Position numbers and translations under genes: made by a program. From Pantoea cypripedii (GTDB lineage: Bacteria > Pseudomonadota > Gammaproteobacteria > Enterobacterales > Enterobacteriaceae), in NCBI RefSeq assembly GCF_011395035.1, contig NZ_CP024768.1, forward strand, positions 3,979,403-4,043,402: 64,000 bases of DNA. Reading direction: 5' to 3'. The notes beneath the pieces are model-generated. The model saw only the letters and a list, made by a program, of their open reading frames with translations. It ran no database searches and had not been told where the DNA came from. Positions within the stretch are counted from its first letter, which is position 1. The number at the start of each line of letters is the position of its first letter. Below, one piece after another: positions 1 to 8,909 of this stretch.

Positions 1-885
1 ACCGAAACCAACGTGCCGCATAAAGATAACATCGGCTACTTCGGCAATGGCCACGACGAGGCGCAGATGGTGTACCAGTTTTCGCTACCGCCGCTGGTGC
101 TGCACGCCATTCATTCCGGCTCCGGGCGCGCACTGCGCCAGTGGGCCAGCTCGCTGGATCTCAGCAGCACTGACACCACCTTTTTTAACTTTCTGGCGTC
201 GCATGACGGCATTGGCCTCAATCCGGCACGCGGTATTTTATCTGAAGTGGAAATTGTGGCGCTGGTGCGCGATTTGGCGCTGGAGGGGGCGCTGGTGTCC
301 TACAAAAACAATCCGGACGGCACCACCAGCCCGTATGAAATCAACGTCACCTATCTTGATGCGCTGAATCTCCAGGATGACGATGACCACACGCGACTGC
401 GCCGTTTTCTGCTGGCCCATGCCATCCTGCTGGTCTTTCCCGGGGTGCCCGCTATCTACATTCAAAGTATCCTCGGCTCGCGTAACGACAACGAAGGGGT
501 GCGCGCTGCCGGGCACAACCGCGCCATTAATCGTGAGAAATACAGCTTACGTGAGATGGAGCAGTTCCTGAGTGGCGGCAATGCGCTGCGCCAGCAGGTG
601 TTTGAACGCCTCAGCGCGCTGATTCAATTGCGCATACGCCAGCCAGCCTTCCATCCGGACAACCCGATGACGCTGTTCGATAGCGATAACGCCTTGCTGG
701 TGCTGCGCCGTCATAAGCCTGACAGCCAGGAAGGTTTACTTTGCGTGTTTAATCTCAGCAGTCGCGAGGTTGAAACGACATTGCCGCAGGCGCGACACTT
801 TCACGATTTGATCAGCGGTGAGAAGATTGATGGCGGCCAGCCGATCAGACTGGCCGCCTGGCAATTTATGTGGTTACGTGGCTGA
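1..885 (+). CDS. GH13 subfamily 18 sugar phosphorylase, 3' part
   Basis: The gene runs in from before the window, so the N-terminal half is missing; 294 residues remain. It looks like the sucrose phosphorylase / glucosylglycerate phosphorylase group of glycoside hydrolase family 13 (E. coli YcjM relatives), cytoplasmic enzymes that split a glucoside with phosphate to glucose 1-phosphate. Visible signatures are ETNVPH at the left edge, whose Glu should be the acid/base residue, then GYFGNG, ASHDGIGLNP, whose Asp should be the transition-state stabiliser, FPGVPAIY and GSRNDNEGV. The nucleophile Asp would lie upstream of the window. The last 80 residues form the usual C-terminal beta domain. The stop abuts the stop of the convergent DUF1471 gene. 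The substrate (sucrose, glucosylglycerate or another) cannot be decided from this part. Confidence 0.85.
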   Translation, partial: TETNVPHKDNIGYFGNGHDEAQMVYQFSLPPLVLHAIHSGSGRALRQWASSLDLSSTDTTFFNFLASHDGIGLNPARGILSEVEIVALVRDLALEGALVSYKNNPDGTTSPYEINVTYLDALNLQDDDDHTRLRRFLLAHAILLVFPGVPAIYIQSILGSRNDNEGVRAAGHNRAINREKYSLREMEQFLSGGNALRQQVFERLSALIQLRIRQPAFHPDNPMTLFDSDNALLVLRRHKPDSQEGLLCVFNLSSREVETTLPQARHFHDLISGEKIDGGQPIRLAAWQFMWLRG

Positions 886-1155
886 CTATTTGTAGACATC
901 CGCGATGCCGCTAAACTTCCCATGTTCACGGCCAGCAATCACCAGAAAATATTTCCCGCCTTTTTCATCCGCCATTTTCGACAACGCGGCTTTGGCATCC
1001 ATCGGTGAAGTGGTTTCCGCCGTGGTATGTACCGTACCAATTTTTTCCAGTTTCATTTCCTTCACTTGCTCTTTGGTGACCTCTTTGGCCGCCAGGGCTG
1101 AAAATGAGACTGCACCCATCACCACTGCCGCCAAAACCGTATTGATGATTTTCAT
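886..1155 (-). CDS. Small periplasmic DUF1471 protein (YhcN/BhsA type)
   Basis: This is an 89-residue exported protein with a Sec signal peptide of about 22 residues (MKIINTVLAAVVMGAVSFSA, cleavage after ALA). The mature part is one DUF1471 (YdgH/BhsA/McbA) domain: an LEKIGTV strand, then a helix with MDAKAALSKMADEKGGKY, then FLVIAG. Members in enterobacteria are small periplasmic stress or biofilm proteins of poorly known mechanism. A GAGGG ribosome site lies 5 bases before the ATG. Its stop touches the stop of the GH13 gene without a gap. A paralogue lies at 47741-48016. The family call is firm; the individual function is unknown. Confidence 0.85.
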   Translation of the reverse strand: MKIINTVLAAVVMGAVSFSALAAKEVTKEQVKEMKLEKIGTVHTTAETTSPMDAKAALSKMADEKGGKYFLVIAGREHGKFSGIADVYK

Positions 1156-1251
1156 TAAATTACCCTCACTTATTATTGGCTTTTCCAGGATGTGAGCGCA
1201 TCAGGAACCAGGTTCCCAGGGTTTAGTTGCAGAGGTAAACGATACGACTCA

Positions 1252-1276
1252 CCCGGAAAGTATTGACCTTTCCGGG
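1252..1276. other. Perfect 9-bp hairpin after bioH
   Basis: CCCGGAAAG and CTTTCCGGG are separated by 7 bases, 11 bases past the bioH stop. No T-run follows on either strand, so it looks like an mRNA 3' end stabiliser or a weak terminator rather than a classical one. Confidence 0.45.
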
Positions 1277-1287
1277 AGAATTGCCAG

Positions 1288-2064
1288 TTAGCGCGGCAGG
1301 TGGTCGCTAAAGCTAAGAATATGCTGACAAAATGCGTCGGGATGGGAAATAAATGGCGCGTGAGCCGCTTTCTCCATCACCACTGAGGGTGAGTGCGGCC
1401 AGCGGGCATCCAGCTCCGCCGCGATACGGCGTGGCACCAGCCCATCCAGATAACCATACAGGCGCAGAAACGGCAGCCCGAGCGCATCCAGTGCAGTACG
1501 CAAATCAGCGTGGCGCAGAATTTCCAGCCCCCCTTCCAGCACCGCCACCGAGGGCATCGGCTGCGACAGGACGATTTCTTTCAACTGACGCGCATCCTGG
1601 CGGGCGCTTTCAGTACCCAGCGTCTGCAATGCCAGAAAACGTTCTACGGTGCGCTGGAAATCGTTACTTAACTGCTGCTGAAAACCCTGCAGGGTTTCGG
1701 GTTTGATACCCGGCCATGCTTCGCTGGCGGTAAAACAGGGCGAGGAAGCGACGCTAATCAACCCGGTTACGCGTTCCGGCTGCGTGAGTGCCAGCTGGCT
1801 GGCGACCAATCCCCCCAGCGACCAACCCAGCAACAGGCTACGCTCAGGCAGATGTGCCACCAGTTGTTGCGCCATGGCGGGCAGCGTCAGTGCGCCAAAA
1901 TCCTGGCTGCGGCCAAACCCTGGCAGATCGACCAGATGCAAACGGAAATGCGGGCTGAGTCGCGGAATGATGTTTTGCCACACTTCGGCATTCAATCCCC
2001 AGCCGTGCAGCAGCACAAGATCACGATCTCCCGTGCCTGTGGTGTGCCAGTAAAGCGAACTCAT
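1288..2064 (-). CDS. bioH: Pimeloyl-[acyl-carrier protein] methyl ester esterase BioH
   Basis: BioH is a cytoplasmic alpha/beta hydrolase that removes the methyl ester from pimeloyl-ACP, the last step in making the pimelate moiety of biotin. The 258-residue protein has the expected length. The triad sits where E. coli BioH has it: Ser82 in GWSLGG, Asp207 in GYLDGLV and His235 in KAAHAPF. The oxyanion HGWG motif is at residues 20-23. It is transcribed away from gntX with only 34 bases between the starts, the standard enterobacterial order, so the two share a compact divergent promoter. Confidence 0.97.
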   Translation of the reverse strand: MSSLYWHTTGTGDRDLVLLHGWGLNAEVWQNIIPRLSPHFRLHLVDLPGFGRSQDFGALTLPAMAQQLVAHLPERSLLLGWSLGGLVASQLALTQPERVTGLISVASSPCFTASEAWPGIKPETLQGFQQQLSNDFQRTVERFLALQTLGTESARQDARQLKEIVLSQPMPSVAVLEGGLEILRHADLRTALDALGLPFLRLYGYLDGLVPRRIAAELDARWPHSPSVVMEKAAHAPFISHPDAFCQHILSFSDHLPR

Positions 2065-2098
2065 CGGTTACTATCCTGAAAGTGAAAAGGAGGTCGCT

Positions 2099-2776
2099 AT
2101 GCTATCAATCCCTGCCCTGTGTTGGCTATGTCGTCTGCCGCTACGGCTGGCACAACATGGCCTGTGCAGCAGCTGTTTACGCCAGTTGCCTGCCTTGCCT
2201 GAACTCTGTCCATGCTGTGGCCTGGCCGCGCGTGCCCATCAGCCCTGTGGCCGTTGCCTGCAACGTCCTCCCCCGTGGCAGTACCTGATTTGCGTCAGCG
2301 ACTATCAGCCCCCGCTCAGCCACTGGGTACAGCAGCTGAAGTTTTCCCGCGCTACCGCACTCAGGGTGATGCTGGCGCGGCTGCTTTTGCTAAAGTGGTT
2401 AACCATGCGGCGGCGTTATGCGTTGCCTTACCCGGATATCATTCTCAGCGTCCCCCTGCACCCGCGCCGTCATTGGCAGCGTGGATACAATCAGGCGGCG
2501 CTGCTGGCGCAACCCCTGGCGCACTGGCTGGGTTGCGATTATGCGGAAGGCGTGCGGCGGGTGCGCAAGGCTGCGGTACAGCATGTTTTGAGCGCATCGG
2601 CACGCAGGAAGAACCTGCGTGGGGCATTTCGCCTTGAAATCCCGCTGCGCGGACGCCATATCCTGCTTATCGACGATGTGGTGACCACCGGCAGCACAGT
2701 GGCAGAAATCAGCCGCTTGTTGCAGGCAGCGGGCGCTGCCAGCGTACAGATTGGATGCCTGTGCCGTACCTTGTAG
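2099..2776 (+). CDS. gntX: ComF/GntX family phosphoribosyltransferase-like protein
   Basis: This 225-residue protein has an N-terminal zinc-ribbon-like part (CWLC, CSSC, CPCCG and CGRC in the first 55 residues) and a C-terminal type I phosphoribosyltransferase fold with the PRPP loop LLIDDVVTTGST near residues 190-201. ComF proteins support DNA uptake in competent bacteria. The E. coli homologue is tied to use of DNA as a nutrient and was earlier named for gluconate use. An AAGGAGG site 6-7 bases before the ATG sets the start. It lies between bioH and nfuA as in E. coli, but the gluconate permease gene gntT that follows nfuA there is absent. Confidence 0.93.
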   Translation: MLSIPALCWLCRLPLRLAQHGLCSSCLRQLPALPELCPCCGLAARAHQPCGRCLQRPPPWQYLICVSDYQPPLSHWVQQLKFSRATALRVMLARLLLLKWLTMRRRYALPYPDIILSVPLHPRRHWQRGYNQAALLAQPLAHWLGCDYAEGVRRVRKAAVQHVLSASARRKNLRGAFRLEIPLRGRHILLIDDVVTTGSTVAEISRLLQAAGAASVQIGCLCRTL

Positions 2777-2797
2777 AGCGTCGGCGTTGGGCGTATT

Positions 2798-2822
2798 ATA
2801 ACCAACTAAATTAGTCAACTAT
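2798..2822 (+). promoter_or_regulatory. IscR type 1 binding site over the nfuA promoter
   Basis: The 25 bases starting ATAACCAACT and ending GTCAACTAT fit the published type 1 IscR consensus at 23 of 25 positions by my alignment. The site overlaps a TATTAT -10 element (2794-2799) in front of nfuA. IscR carrying a [2Fe-2S] cluster represses such promoters. E. coli nfuA (yhgI) is a known IscR target, so this regulation is probably conserved. Confidence 0.75.
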
Positions 2823-2834
2823 TGAGCAATCGCC

Positions 2835-3410
2835 ATGATCCGTATTACTGATACTGCGCAAGAGCACTTCTCAAAACTTCTCTCAAAACAGGAAGATGGC
2901 ACCCAGATTCGCGTATTCGTTATCAACCCGGGTACGCCAACCGCCGAGTGCGGCGTGTCTTATTGTCCACCCGATGCCGTTGAGGCGACCGATACCGAGC
3001 TGAAGTTTGAAAAGCTGTCAGCCTATGTTGACGAGCTGAGTGCTCCCTACCTGGAAGACGCGGAAATCGATTTTGTCACCGACAACCTCGGTTCCCAGCT
3101 GACGCTGAAAGCACCGAACGCCAAAATGCGTAAAGTTTCTGACGATGCGCCGATGGTCGAACGCGTTGAGTATCTGCTGCAGGCGCAGATTAACCCGCAG
3201 CTGGCGGGTCACGGTGGCCGTGTTTCGCTGATGGAAATCACTGATGACGGTTATGCCATTCTGCAATTTGGCGGCGGCTGCAACGGTTGTTCGATGATTG
3301 ACGTCACCCTGAAAGACGGTATCGAGAAAGAGCTGCTGGCAGCCTTCCCGGAACTGAAAGGCGTGCGCGACCTCACCGAACATCAGCGTGGCGAGCACTC
3401 CTACTACTGA
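2835..3410 (+). CDS. nfuA: Fe/S biogenesis protein NfuA
   Basis: NfuA carries [4Fe-4S] clusters to apoproteins such as aconitase and lipoyl synthase, notably under oxidative stress or iron starvation. The 191-residue length is exactly that of the family. The N-terminal part is a degenerate A-type carrier domain (about 1-100), and the C-terminal Nfu domain holds the cluster-binding Cys149 and Cys152 in GGGCNGCSMID. The start is preceded by 58 bases carrying an IscR type 1 site, so repression by IscR with release on Fe-S stress is expected. Confidence 0.97.
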   Translation: MIRITDTAQEHFSKLLSKQEDGTQIRVFVINPGTPTAECGVSYCPPDAVEATDTELKFEKLSAYVDELSAPYLEDAEIDFVTDNLGSQLTLKAPNAKMRKVSDDAPMVERVEYLLQAQINPQLAGHGGRVSLMEITDDGYAILQFGGGCNGCSMIDVTLKDGIEKELLAAFPELKGVRDLTEHQRGEHSYY

Positions 3411-3449
3411 TTCTCTGCGCGCGACAGCGACCCGACGCGGTCGCGCGTG

Positions 3450-5504
3450 TTATTTCCCCCGACGCCCGGCACTCACTGCCTTTAGCAACCGCTGCACTTC
3501 CCCATCCGCAAACATCGTTTCCAGCGTGACGCCAAGTTTTCGTCGCCAGTTGGGATATTGCTCCACCGTACCCGGTACATTCACCGGTGAGTCCATGCCC
3601 AGCCAGTCCTCCGGTTGCAGACCCAGCAGCGCGCTCTCCGTCGCTGCGAGGAAACGGTGAATCGCCAGATTGAGCGTGGGCGACATCGCAAGTTTAGTCG
3701 CCTGCTTAGCGCTACGGGCAGGCAACGTACCGGCCTGATGTAACGCATCCAGCAGCGCCTGCTTCTGCTTTGCCCGCTGTTGTTGCAGGGATTGCAGCAC
3801 GATTTCTCCGGGATACAGCCCGAGTTTGTTTCCCAGCAACAAATCACCCGCCTGCCAGAAGCCGGTCAGGGTTGGCAGGTCATGGGTGCTGGCGCTGGCG
3901 ATAGACTGGCGCGGATACTCTGCCGGCAAACGGTAGCTCTCATCGCGATGTTGCTCAAACCACAGCACCTTCCAGGAAAAAATGCCGCTGTTGCGCAGCA
4001 GGCTGACAATCTCTTTCGGCACCGTCCCGAGATCTTCGCCGATCACCATGCAGCGATGGCGCTGACTTTCCAGCGCGAGGATCGCCAGCAGATCCTGAAC
4101 CGGATACGCGACATACGCGCCTTTATCTGCCGTCTCGCCATAGGGGATCCACCATAAACGCAGCAGCCCCATCACATGATCGATACGTAACGCGCCACAA
4201 TCGCGCATATTCGCACGCAGCAGATCGATAAACGGCTGATAGCCGCGCGCGCGCATTACATGAGGATCGAGCGGCGGCAACGACCAGTTTTGCCCAAGCG
4301 GACCAAGACGGTCCGGTGGTGCACCGACCGACGCGCGCAGTTTGTAGAGTTGCGGATCCTGCCAGGTCTCCGCACTGCCCTGCGCCACGCCCACCGCCAG
4401 ATCGCGATACAACCCCACCGCCATGCCCAGTTGCTGACTCCGCTGCCAGCAGCGGGCAAACTGCTGCTGCGCCAGCCACTGTAACCAGCTCCAGAACTGG
4501 ATCTCATCCTCATGCTGCGCGCACCACTGCTGCACTTCAGGCAGATGGGCATTGCGCCAGCCTTCCGGCCAGCCAGTCCAGCCCCACGTCTGTTGATCCT
4601 CTGCGCCGCGCTCAGCCTGGATGCCATCAAACGCCGCCTGATAACGCAGATGCTCACCACCTTGTGCAACAAACTGCTGAAATTCGGGCTTATCATGCTG
4701 CCGGAACGTCTGCCAGGCGAGGCGCAACGCATGGATTTTAAGCTCCGCCACCGCGCGGTAATCCACCCAGTCACTGGCGCGGGCAAGCTCAAGCGTGCGA
4801 CGGGTTTTGGCGCTTTTCCACCAGCGCTGTGCTGCGCTGCTGTGCTGGAAATCCTCCAGTTGGTTGACATCGATATACAGCACATTCAGCCAGTAGCGCG
4901 AGGTGGGGCTGTAGGGGCTGGCCATCTCCGGCTGTGCCGGATAAAGCGCATGCAAAGGATTGAGACCGACGAAATCACCGCCCTGCGCAGCCACCTGTTC
5001 CAGCATCCGCTCCAGATCGCCAAAATCACCGATCCCCCAGTTATGATCGGAGCGCAGCGTATACAGCTGCACCAGCGCCCCCCAGCGTTTTTCTCCCTGC
5101 TCCAGTGGAGCAGGCAGATAACAACGGCGTGGAGCAAGGATGATACGTGTCAGCCACTGCTGGCGGCCTTTGCGCAGCGTCAGCTGGTGGTAGCCCTGCG
5201 GCAAACGCGACGGCAGCAGCAGCGGCTCCCCCCCCTGCACGCTGCCCTGCCACTGTTTTCCCTGTTCGGATATCAGCTGCCAGCTGAATTCACCGCTCCC
5301 CTGTGGCACCAGCTGGCGTTTAGCCCGCCCGGTAAACACCTGCACCGGGGGCAGCGGCGGGGTTTTGCCCGCAGGCGTGTCCATCACGTCAAGCAACGCG
5401 CGTTTGGTGTCGTCGCTGATGGTTGCGGGTTCACCTTTGGCGTTGATAAAACGTAGCGCGATACCGGCATCTTGTGCCGCCTGGTCCAGCTTGCTTAGCG
5501 TCAT
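3450..5504 (-). CDS. malQ: 4-alpha-glucanotransferase (amylomaltase)
   Basis: MalQ disproportionates maltodextrins, moving glucan chains between acceptors and releasing glucose, in the cytoplasm. The 684 residues fit a GH77 enzyme of the enterobacterial size with the long N-terminal extension. Catalytic residues can be placed: nucleophile Asp442 in RIDHVMGL, acid/base Glu490 in IGEDLGTVP and the third carboxylate Asp542 in STHDLPT. The gene follows malP by 40 bases on the same strand, forming the malPQ operon. The gap holds one copy of the palindromic repeat described at 5521. Confidence 0.97.
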   Translation of the reverse strand: MTLSKLDQAAQDAGIALRFINAKGEPATISDDTKRALLDVMDTPAGKTPPLPPVQVFTGRAKRQLVPQGSGEFSWQLISEQGKQWQGSVQGGEPLLLPSRLPQGYHQLTLRKGRQQWLTRIILAPRRCYLPAPLEQGEKRWGALVQLYTLRSDHNWGIGDFGDLERMLEQVAAQGGDFVGLNPLHALYPAQPEMASPYSPTSRYWLNVLYIDVNQLEDFQHSSAAQRWWKSAKTRRTLELARASDWVDYRAVAELKIHALRLAWQTFRQHDKPEFQQFVAQGGEHLRYQAAFDGIQAERGAEDQQTWGWTGWPEGWRNAHLPEVQQWCAQHEDEIQFWSWLQWLAQQQFARCWQRSQQLGMAVGLYRDLAVGVAQGSAETWQDPQLYKLRASVGAPPDRLGPLGQNWSLPPLDPHVMRARGYQPFIDLLRANMRDCGALRIDHVMGLLRLWWIPYGETADKGAYVAYPVQDLLAILALESQRHRCMVIGEDLGTVPKEIVSLLRNSGIFSWKVLWFEQHRDESYRLPAEYPRQSIASASTHDLPTLTGFWQAGDLLLGNKLGLYPGEIVLQSLQQQRAKQKQALLDALHQAGTLPARSAKQATKLAMSPTLNLAIHRFLAATESALLGLQPEDWLGMDSPVNVPGTVEQYPNWRRKLGVTLETMFADGEVQRLLKAVSAGRRGK

Positions 5505-5520
5505 GATTTTTCCTTAACCC

Positions 5521-5542
5521 GCGCGATAAATCGCGCCGCGAC
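5521..5542. repeat. Palindromic repeat, single copy, inside malPQ
   Basis: Core GCGCGATAAATCGCGC followed by CGCGAC. It fills almost all of the 40 bases between malP and malQ, so it would be a hairpin within the operon mRNA. It belongs to the family of 15 repeats found across this window. Confidence 0.85.
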
Positions 5543-5544
5543 AA

Positions 5545-7950
5545 TCAACGTTTCGCCTGCCAGATGCGTTTCTGATAATCACGAATCGAACGGTCGGAGC
5601 TGAACATCCCGGTGCGCGCGGTATTGAGGATGGCCGCTTTGGTCCAGGCCTCCTGATCTTTCCACAGTGCCTCCACCTGCTGCTGTGCCGCGATATAGGC
5701 ATCAAAATCAGCCAGCACCAGCCAGGGATCGCCATTTTTCGTCAGGCTGTCGAGCAGCAGATCAAAAGCATGTTTATCACCATCGCTGAATTTGCCTTTC
5801 TCCAGCTCTTTCAGCAGACCATCAAGATGTTTATTGGCCTTGCGCAGCTTTTTCGGGTGATACCCTTCCGCTTTCAGTGCCTTCACTTCATCCACGGTAT
5901 GGCCGAAGATAAAGATATTTTCCTGGCCGACTTCTGCCGCAATCTCCACGTTAGCCCCGTCCAGCGTGCCGATGGTGAGCGCCCCATTCAGGGCCAGCTT
6001 CATATTACCGGTACCGGAGGCTTCATATCCGGCGGTGGAGATTTGCTCGGAGAGATCGGCCGCCGGGATCATCAGCTCAGCGGCGGTAATACGGTAGTCC
6101 GGGATAAACACCACCTTCAGCTTATCCCCCACTTTCGGGTCATTGTTGACCACTGCCGCCACCTTATTGATGGCATAGATAATGTTTTTCGCCAGGTAAT
6201 AACCCGGTGCCGCTTTGGCCCCAAACAGAAACACGCGCGGCACGAAGTCCGGGTTGTGCGGATCGTCACGCAACTGGCGATAGCAATGGAGAATGTGCAG
6301 CAGGCTGAGGTGCTGACGCTTGTATTCATGCAGACGTTTGATCTGCACATCAAACAACGCCTCGGGGTTGACCTGAATACCAGTCACCTGATGGATATAT
6401 TCCGCCAGCTGTTGTTTGTTGGCCTGCTTGATTTTGCGGTACTTCTGGCGAAACGCTTTTTTTGTCGCAAAGGGTTCCAGTGCCTTCAGCGCGTCGAGAT
6501 TGTTGGCCCATTCCACCTGTAACGTCTCGTCGAGCAGCGCAGAAAGGCGTGGGTTACATTGTTGCAGCCAGCGACGCGGCGTGATGCCGTTGGTGACGTT
6601 ATGGAACTTCTTCGGCCACAGCTGGTGATATTCCGGGAACAGATCATTCACCACCAGCTCGGAATGCAGCGCCGCCACACCATTGACGGCAAAGCCACTC
6701 ACCACGCACAGGTTCGCCATCCGGACCTGACCATCGGCCACCACCGCCAGCTTGTTCCATACCGCTTCATCATCCGGCCATTGCCGCTGCACCAGCTTCT
6801 TAAGACGACGATTAATTTCGCGGATGATGATCATATGCCGCGGCAGCAAGCTGCGCACCAGCCGCTCGTCCCAGCGCTCCAGCGCCTCCGGCATCAGCGT
6901 ATGGTTGGTGTAGGCAAAAACGCGGCTGGTGATATGCCAGGCCTCATCCCAGCTCAGCTGATGCTCGTCCAGCAACAGACGCAGCATCTCAGGAATGGCG
7001 ATAGTCGGATGGGTGTCATTCAGCTGAATCACTTCGTAATCCGGCAACTCATGCACGGAACGTCCGGCCAGATGATGACGCCGCAAAATATCGCCCACCG
7101 CACAGGCGCACTGGAAATATTGCTGCATCAGACGCAGGCGCTTACCTTCCTGATGATTATCATTGGGATAGAGCACCTTGGTGAGTTTTGCCGCCTCGAT
7201 ACCCGGCAGCTCGGACTGAAGAAATTTGCCATCGTTAAACAGACCGAGATCAAACGGGTGTTCGCTGGTGGCTTTCCACAAACGCAGCGGCAGGGTGACA
7301 CCATTACGATAACCCACCACCGGTAAATCCCAGGCTTCACCCTTCAGCCAGAAATCGGGCTGCCAGTAAACACCACCGCCGTCGGTTTTTTCGACTTTAC
7401 CGCCAATCCCCACCTGCACATCGTGCGCCGCGTTATGCCGGAACCACGGGTAGCTATCACGATGCCAGTCATCCGGCGCTTCTTTTTGCTGGCCGTCATC
7501 AAATGACTGGCGGAACAAACCGTATTGATAATTCAGGCCATGCCCCATCGCCGCCTGGCCAACCGTGGCCATGGAATCCATATAACAGGCGGCTAAGCGC
7601 CCCAGCCCGCCATTACCCAGCGCTGGATCGATCTCTTCTTCCAGTAACTCGCTCAGGGAAACCTGATGTGATGCCAGCGCGGCCTGAACGTCGTCGTACC
7701 AGCCGAGATTCATCAGGTTATTGCCCGTCAGACGACCAATCAGAAACTCCATCGATAAATAATTGACGTGACGCTGGCCTTTGCGCGGCGTCAGCGGTGG
7801 CTGGGTTGCCAGCAGCTCCGCCAGCGCGGCGCTTAGCGCCTGCCACCATTGATGGGGCGTCATTTGTTGGGCTGAAGAAAGACCAAGGTATTGCCACTGG
7901 CGAGTGAGTGCGGCGTCAAAGCGCGCCTTATTGAATTTTTGTTGCGACAT
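5545..7950 (-). CDS. malP: Maltodextrin phosphorylase
   Basis: MalP is a GT35 phosphorylase that removes glucose 1-phosphate from the non-reducing end of maltodextrins, working with MalQ. The 801-residue length is close to E. coli MalP. The pyridoxal phosphate lysine is Lys651 in EASGTGNMK. Other family signatures are GNGGLGRLA (112-120), RNGVTLPLRLW and the long block HEYKRQHL. In E. coli the activator gene malT lies divergently upstream; here glpR lies 150 bases upstream on the same strand and no malT is present. I could not find a convincing pair of MalT boxes in that gap, so its regulation here is open. Confidence 0.97.
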   Translation of the reverse strand: MSQQKFNKARFDAALTRQWQYLGLSSAQQMTPHQWWQALSAALAELLATQPPLTPRKGQRHVNYLSMEFLIGRLTGNNLMNLGWYDDVQAALASHQVSLSELLEEEIDPALGNGGLGRLAACYMDSMATVGQAAMGHGLNYQYGLFRQSFDDGQQKEAPDDWHRDSYPWFRHNAAHDVQVGIGGKVEKTDGGGVYWQPDFWLKGEAWDLPVVGYRNGVTLPLRLWKATSEHPFDLGLFNDGKFLQSELPGIEAAKLTKVLYPNDNHQEGKRLRLMQQYFQCACAVGDILRRHHLAGRSVHELPDYEVIQLNDTHPTIAIPEMLRLLLDEHQLSWDEAWHITSRVFAYTNHTLMPEALERWDERLVRSLLPRHMIIIREINRRLKKLVQRQWPDDEAVWNKLAVVADGQVRMANLCVVSGFAVNGVAALHSELVVNDLFPEYHQLWPKKFHNVTNGITPRRWLQQCNPRLSALLDETLQVEWANNLDALKALEPFATKKAFRQKYRKIKQANKQQLAEYIHQVTGIQVNPEALFDVQIKRLHEYKRQHLSLLHILHCYRQLRDDPHNPDFVPRVFLFGAKAAPGYYLAKNIIYAINKVAAVVNNDPKVGDKLKVVFIPDYRITAAELMIPAADLSEQISTAGYEASGTGNMKLALNGALTIGTLDGANVEIAAEVGQENIFIFGHTVDEVKALKAEGYHPKKLRKANKHLDGLLKELEKGKFSDGDKHAFDLLLDSLTKNGDPWLVLADFDAYIAAQQQVEALWKDQEAWTKAAILNTARTGMFSSDRSIRDYQKRIWQAKR

Positions 7951-8079
7951 ATCAATCCCTTCCGAATCCGGTAACGGTTAAGCGAAATTGGGGAGCGCAG
8001 GGCCATGGAGGGCCTGAATGGATAAGTAAAGACGGGGCAGGAGAAAAAAGCGACAGGAAAACAAGGCGGGAGAGAAAAA

Positions 8080-8098
8080 AAGCCCGCCTGGCTGGAGG
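8080..8098 (-). terminator. Possible weak terminator after glpR
   Basis: Read on the minus strand, a short AGCC/GGCT stem is followed by seven T residues just after the glpR stop. The stem is only 4 bp, so read-through from glpEGR into malPQ is plausible. Confidence 0.35.
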
Positions 8099-8100
8099 AT

Positions 8101-8859
8101 TTAGCAGAGTTCGAGCTGAACTTCGTGCTGCTCAATCACTTTCATCACGCTGGATGGCGGCATGAGGTCGGTATACAAATAATCGATCAGACTCATGTTG
8201 CCCAGATTGACCATGGCGTTACGGCCAAATTTCGAGTGGTCCACCACCAGCATCACGCAGCGTGAGTTTTCGATGATGGCGCGTTTGGTGCGGACTTCGT
8301 GGTAATCGAACTCCAGCAGGGATCCATCCATATCAATGCCGCTGATACCGAGGATGCCGTAATCAAGACGGAACTGGGAGATAAAGTCGAGGGTGGCCTC
8401 CCCCATGATGCCGCCATCGCGGGTGCGGACTTCACCACCGGCGATGATGACGCGAAAATCAGGCTTCGCCATCAGCAACATCGCCACGTTGAGGTTATTA
8501 GTGACCACGCGCAGATTGCTATGGTTCAGCAAGGCGTGGGCTACCGCTTCCGGCGTAGTCCCGATATCGATAAATAAGGTCGCGCCATCGGGGATCTGGC
8601 TGGCGACGCGGGCCGCAATGCGCGCCTTTTCCGCCGACCACATCATTTTGCGGTCCTGCCAGGCGGTGTTTTCTGAGCTGGATGGCAACGCTGCGCCGCC
8701 GTGATGACGCTGAATTTTGTTTTGATCGGCCAGATCGTTCAGATCGCGCCGGATGGTTTGCGGGCTGACCTCAAAATGATCCACCAGCTCTTCCGTGCTG
8801 ACATATCCCTGACGCCGGACCAGTTCGATAATGGCATCATGACGTTGCGTCTGCTTCAC
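8101..8859 (-). CDS. glpR: Glycerol-3-phosphate regulon repressor
   Basis: This DeoR-family repressor is released by glycerol 3-phosphate and controls glpD and other glp genes. The 252 residues match the family length. An N-terminal winged helix-turn-helix covers about residues 6-57 (STEELVDHFEVSPQTIRRDL), followed by the sugar-phosphate sensor domain with DIGTTPEAVA, AGGEVRTRDGG and GISGID. The start is GTG, preceded by an AGGAGAG site; the nearby ATG two bases upstream is out of frame. It is the last gene of glpEGR, 50 bases after glpG. Confidence 0.96.
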   Translation of the reverse strand: MKQTQRHDAIIELVRRQGYVSTEELVDHFEVSPQTIRRDLNDLADQNKIQRHHGGAALPSSSENTAWQDRKMMWSAEKARIAARVASQIPDGATLFIDIGTTPEAVAHALLNHSNLRVVTNNLNVAMLLMAKPDFRVIIAGGEVRTRDGGIMGEATLDFISQFRLDYGILGISGIDMDGSLLEFDYHEVRTKRAIIENSRCVMLVVDHSKFGRNAMVNLGNMSLIDYLYTDLMPPSSVMKVIEQHEVQLELC

Positions 8860-8909
8860 ATCTCTCTCCTGTTCACGGCTGTATGCCGCGATCTTCTTAT
8901 TTTTTGCTG

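Noticed and set aside
7981..8098. MalT boxes before malP
   Set aside because: Several GGGGA/GGAGG stretches occur, but none fits the 10-base consensus well or with the expected pairing.
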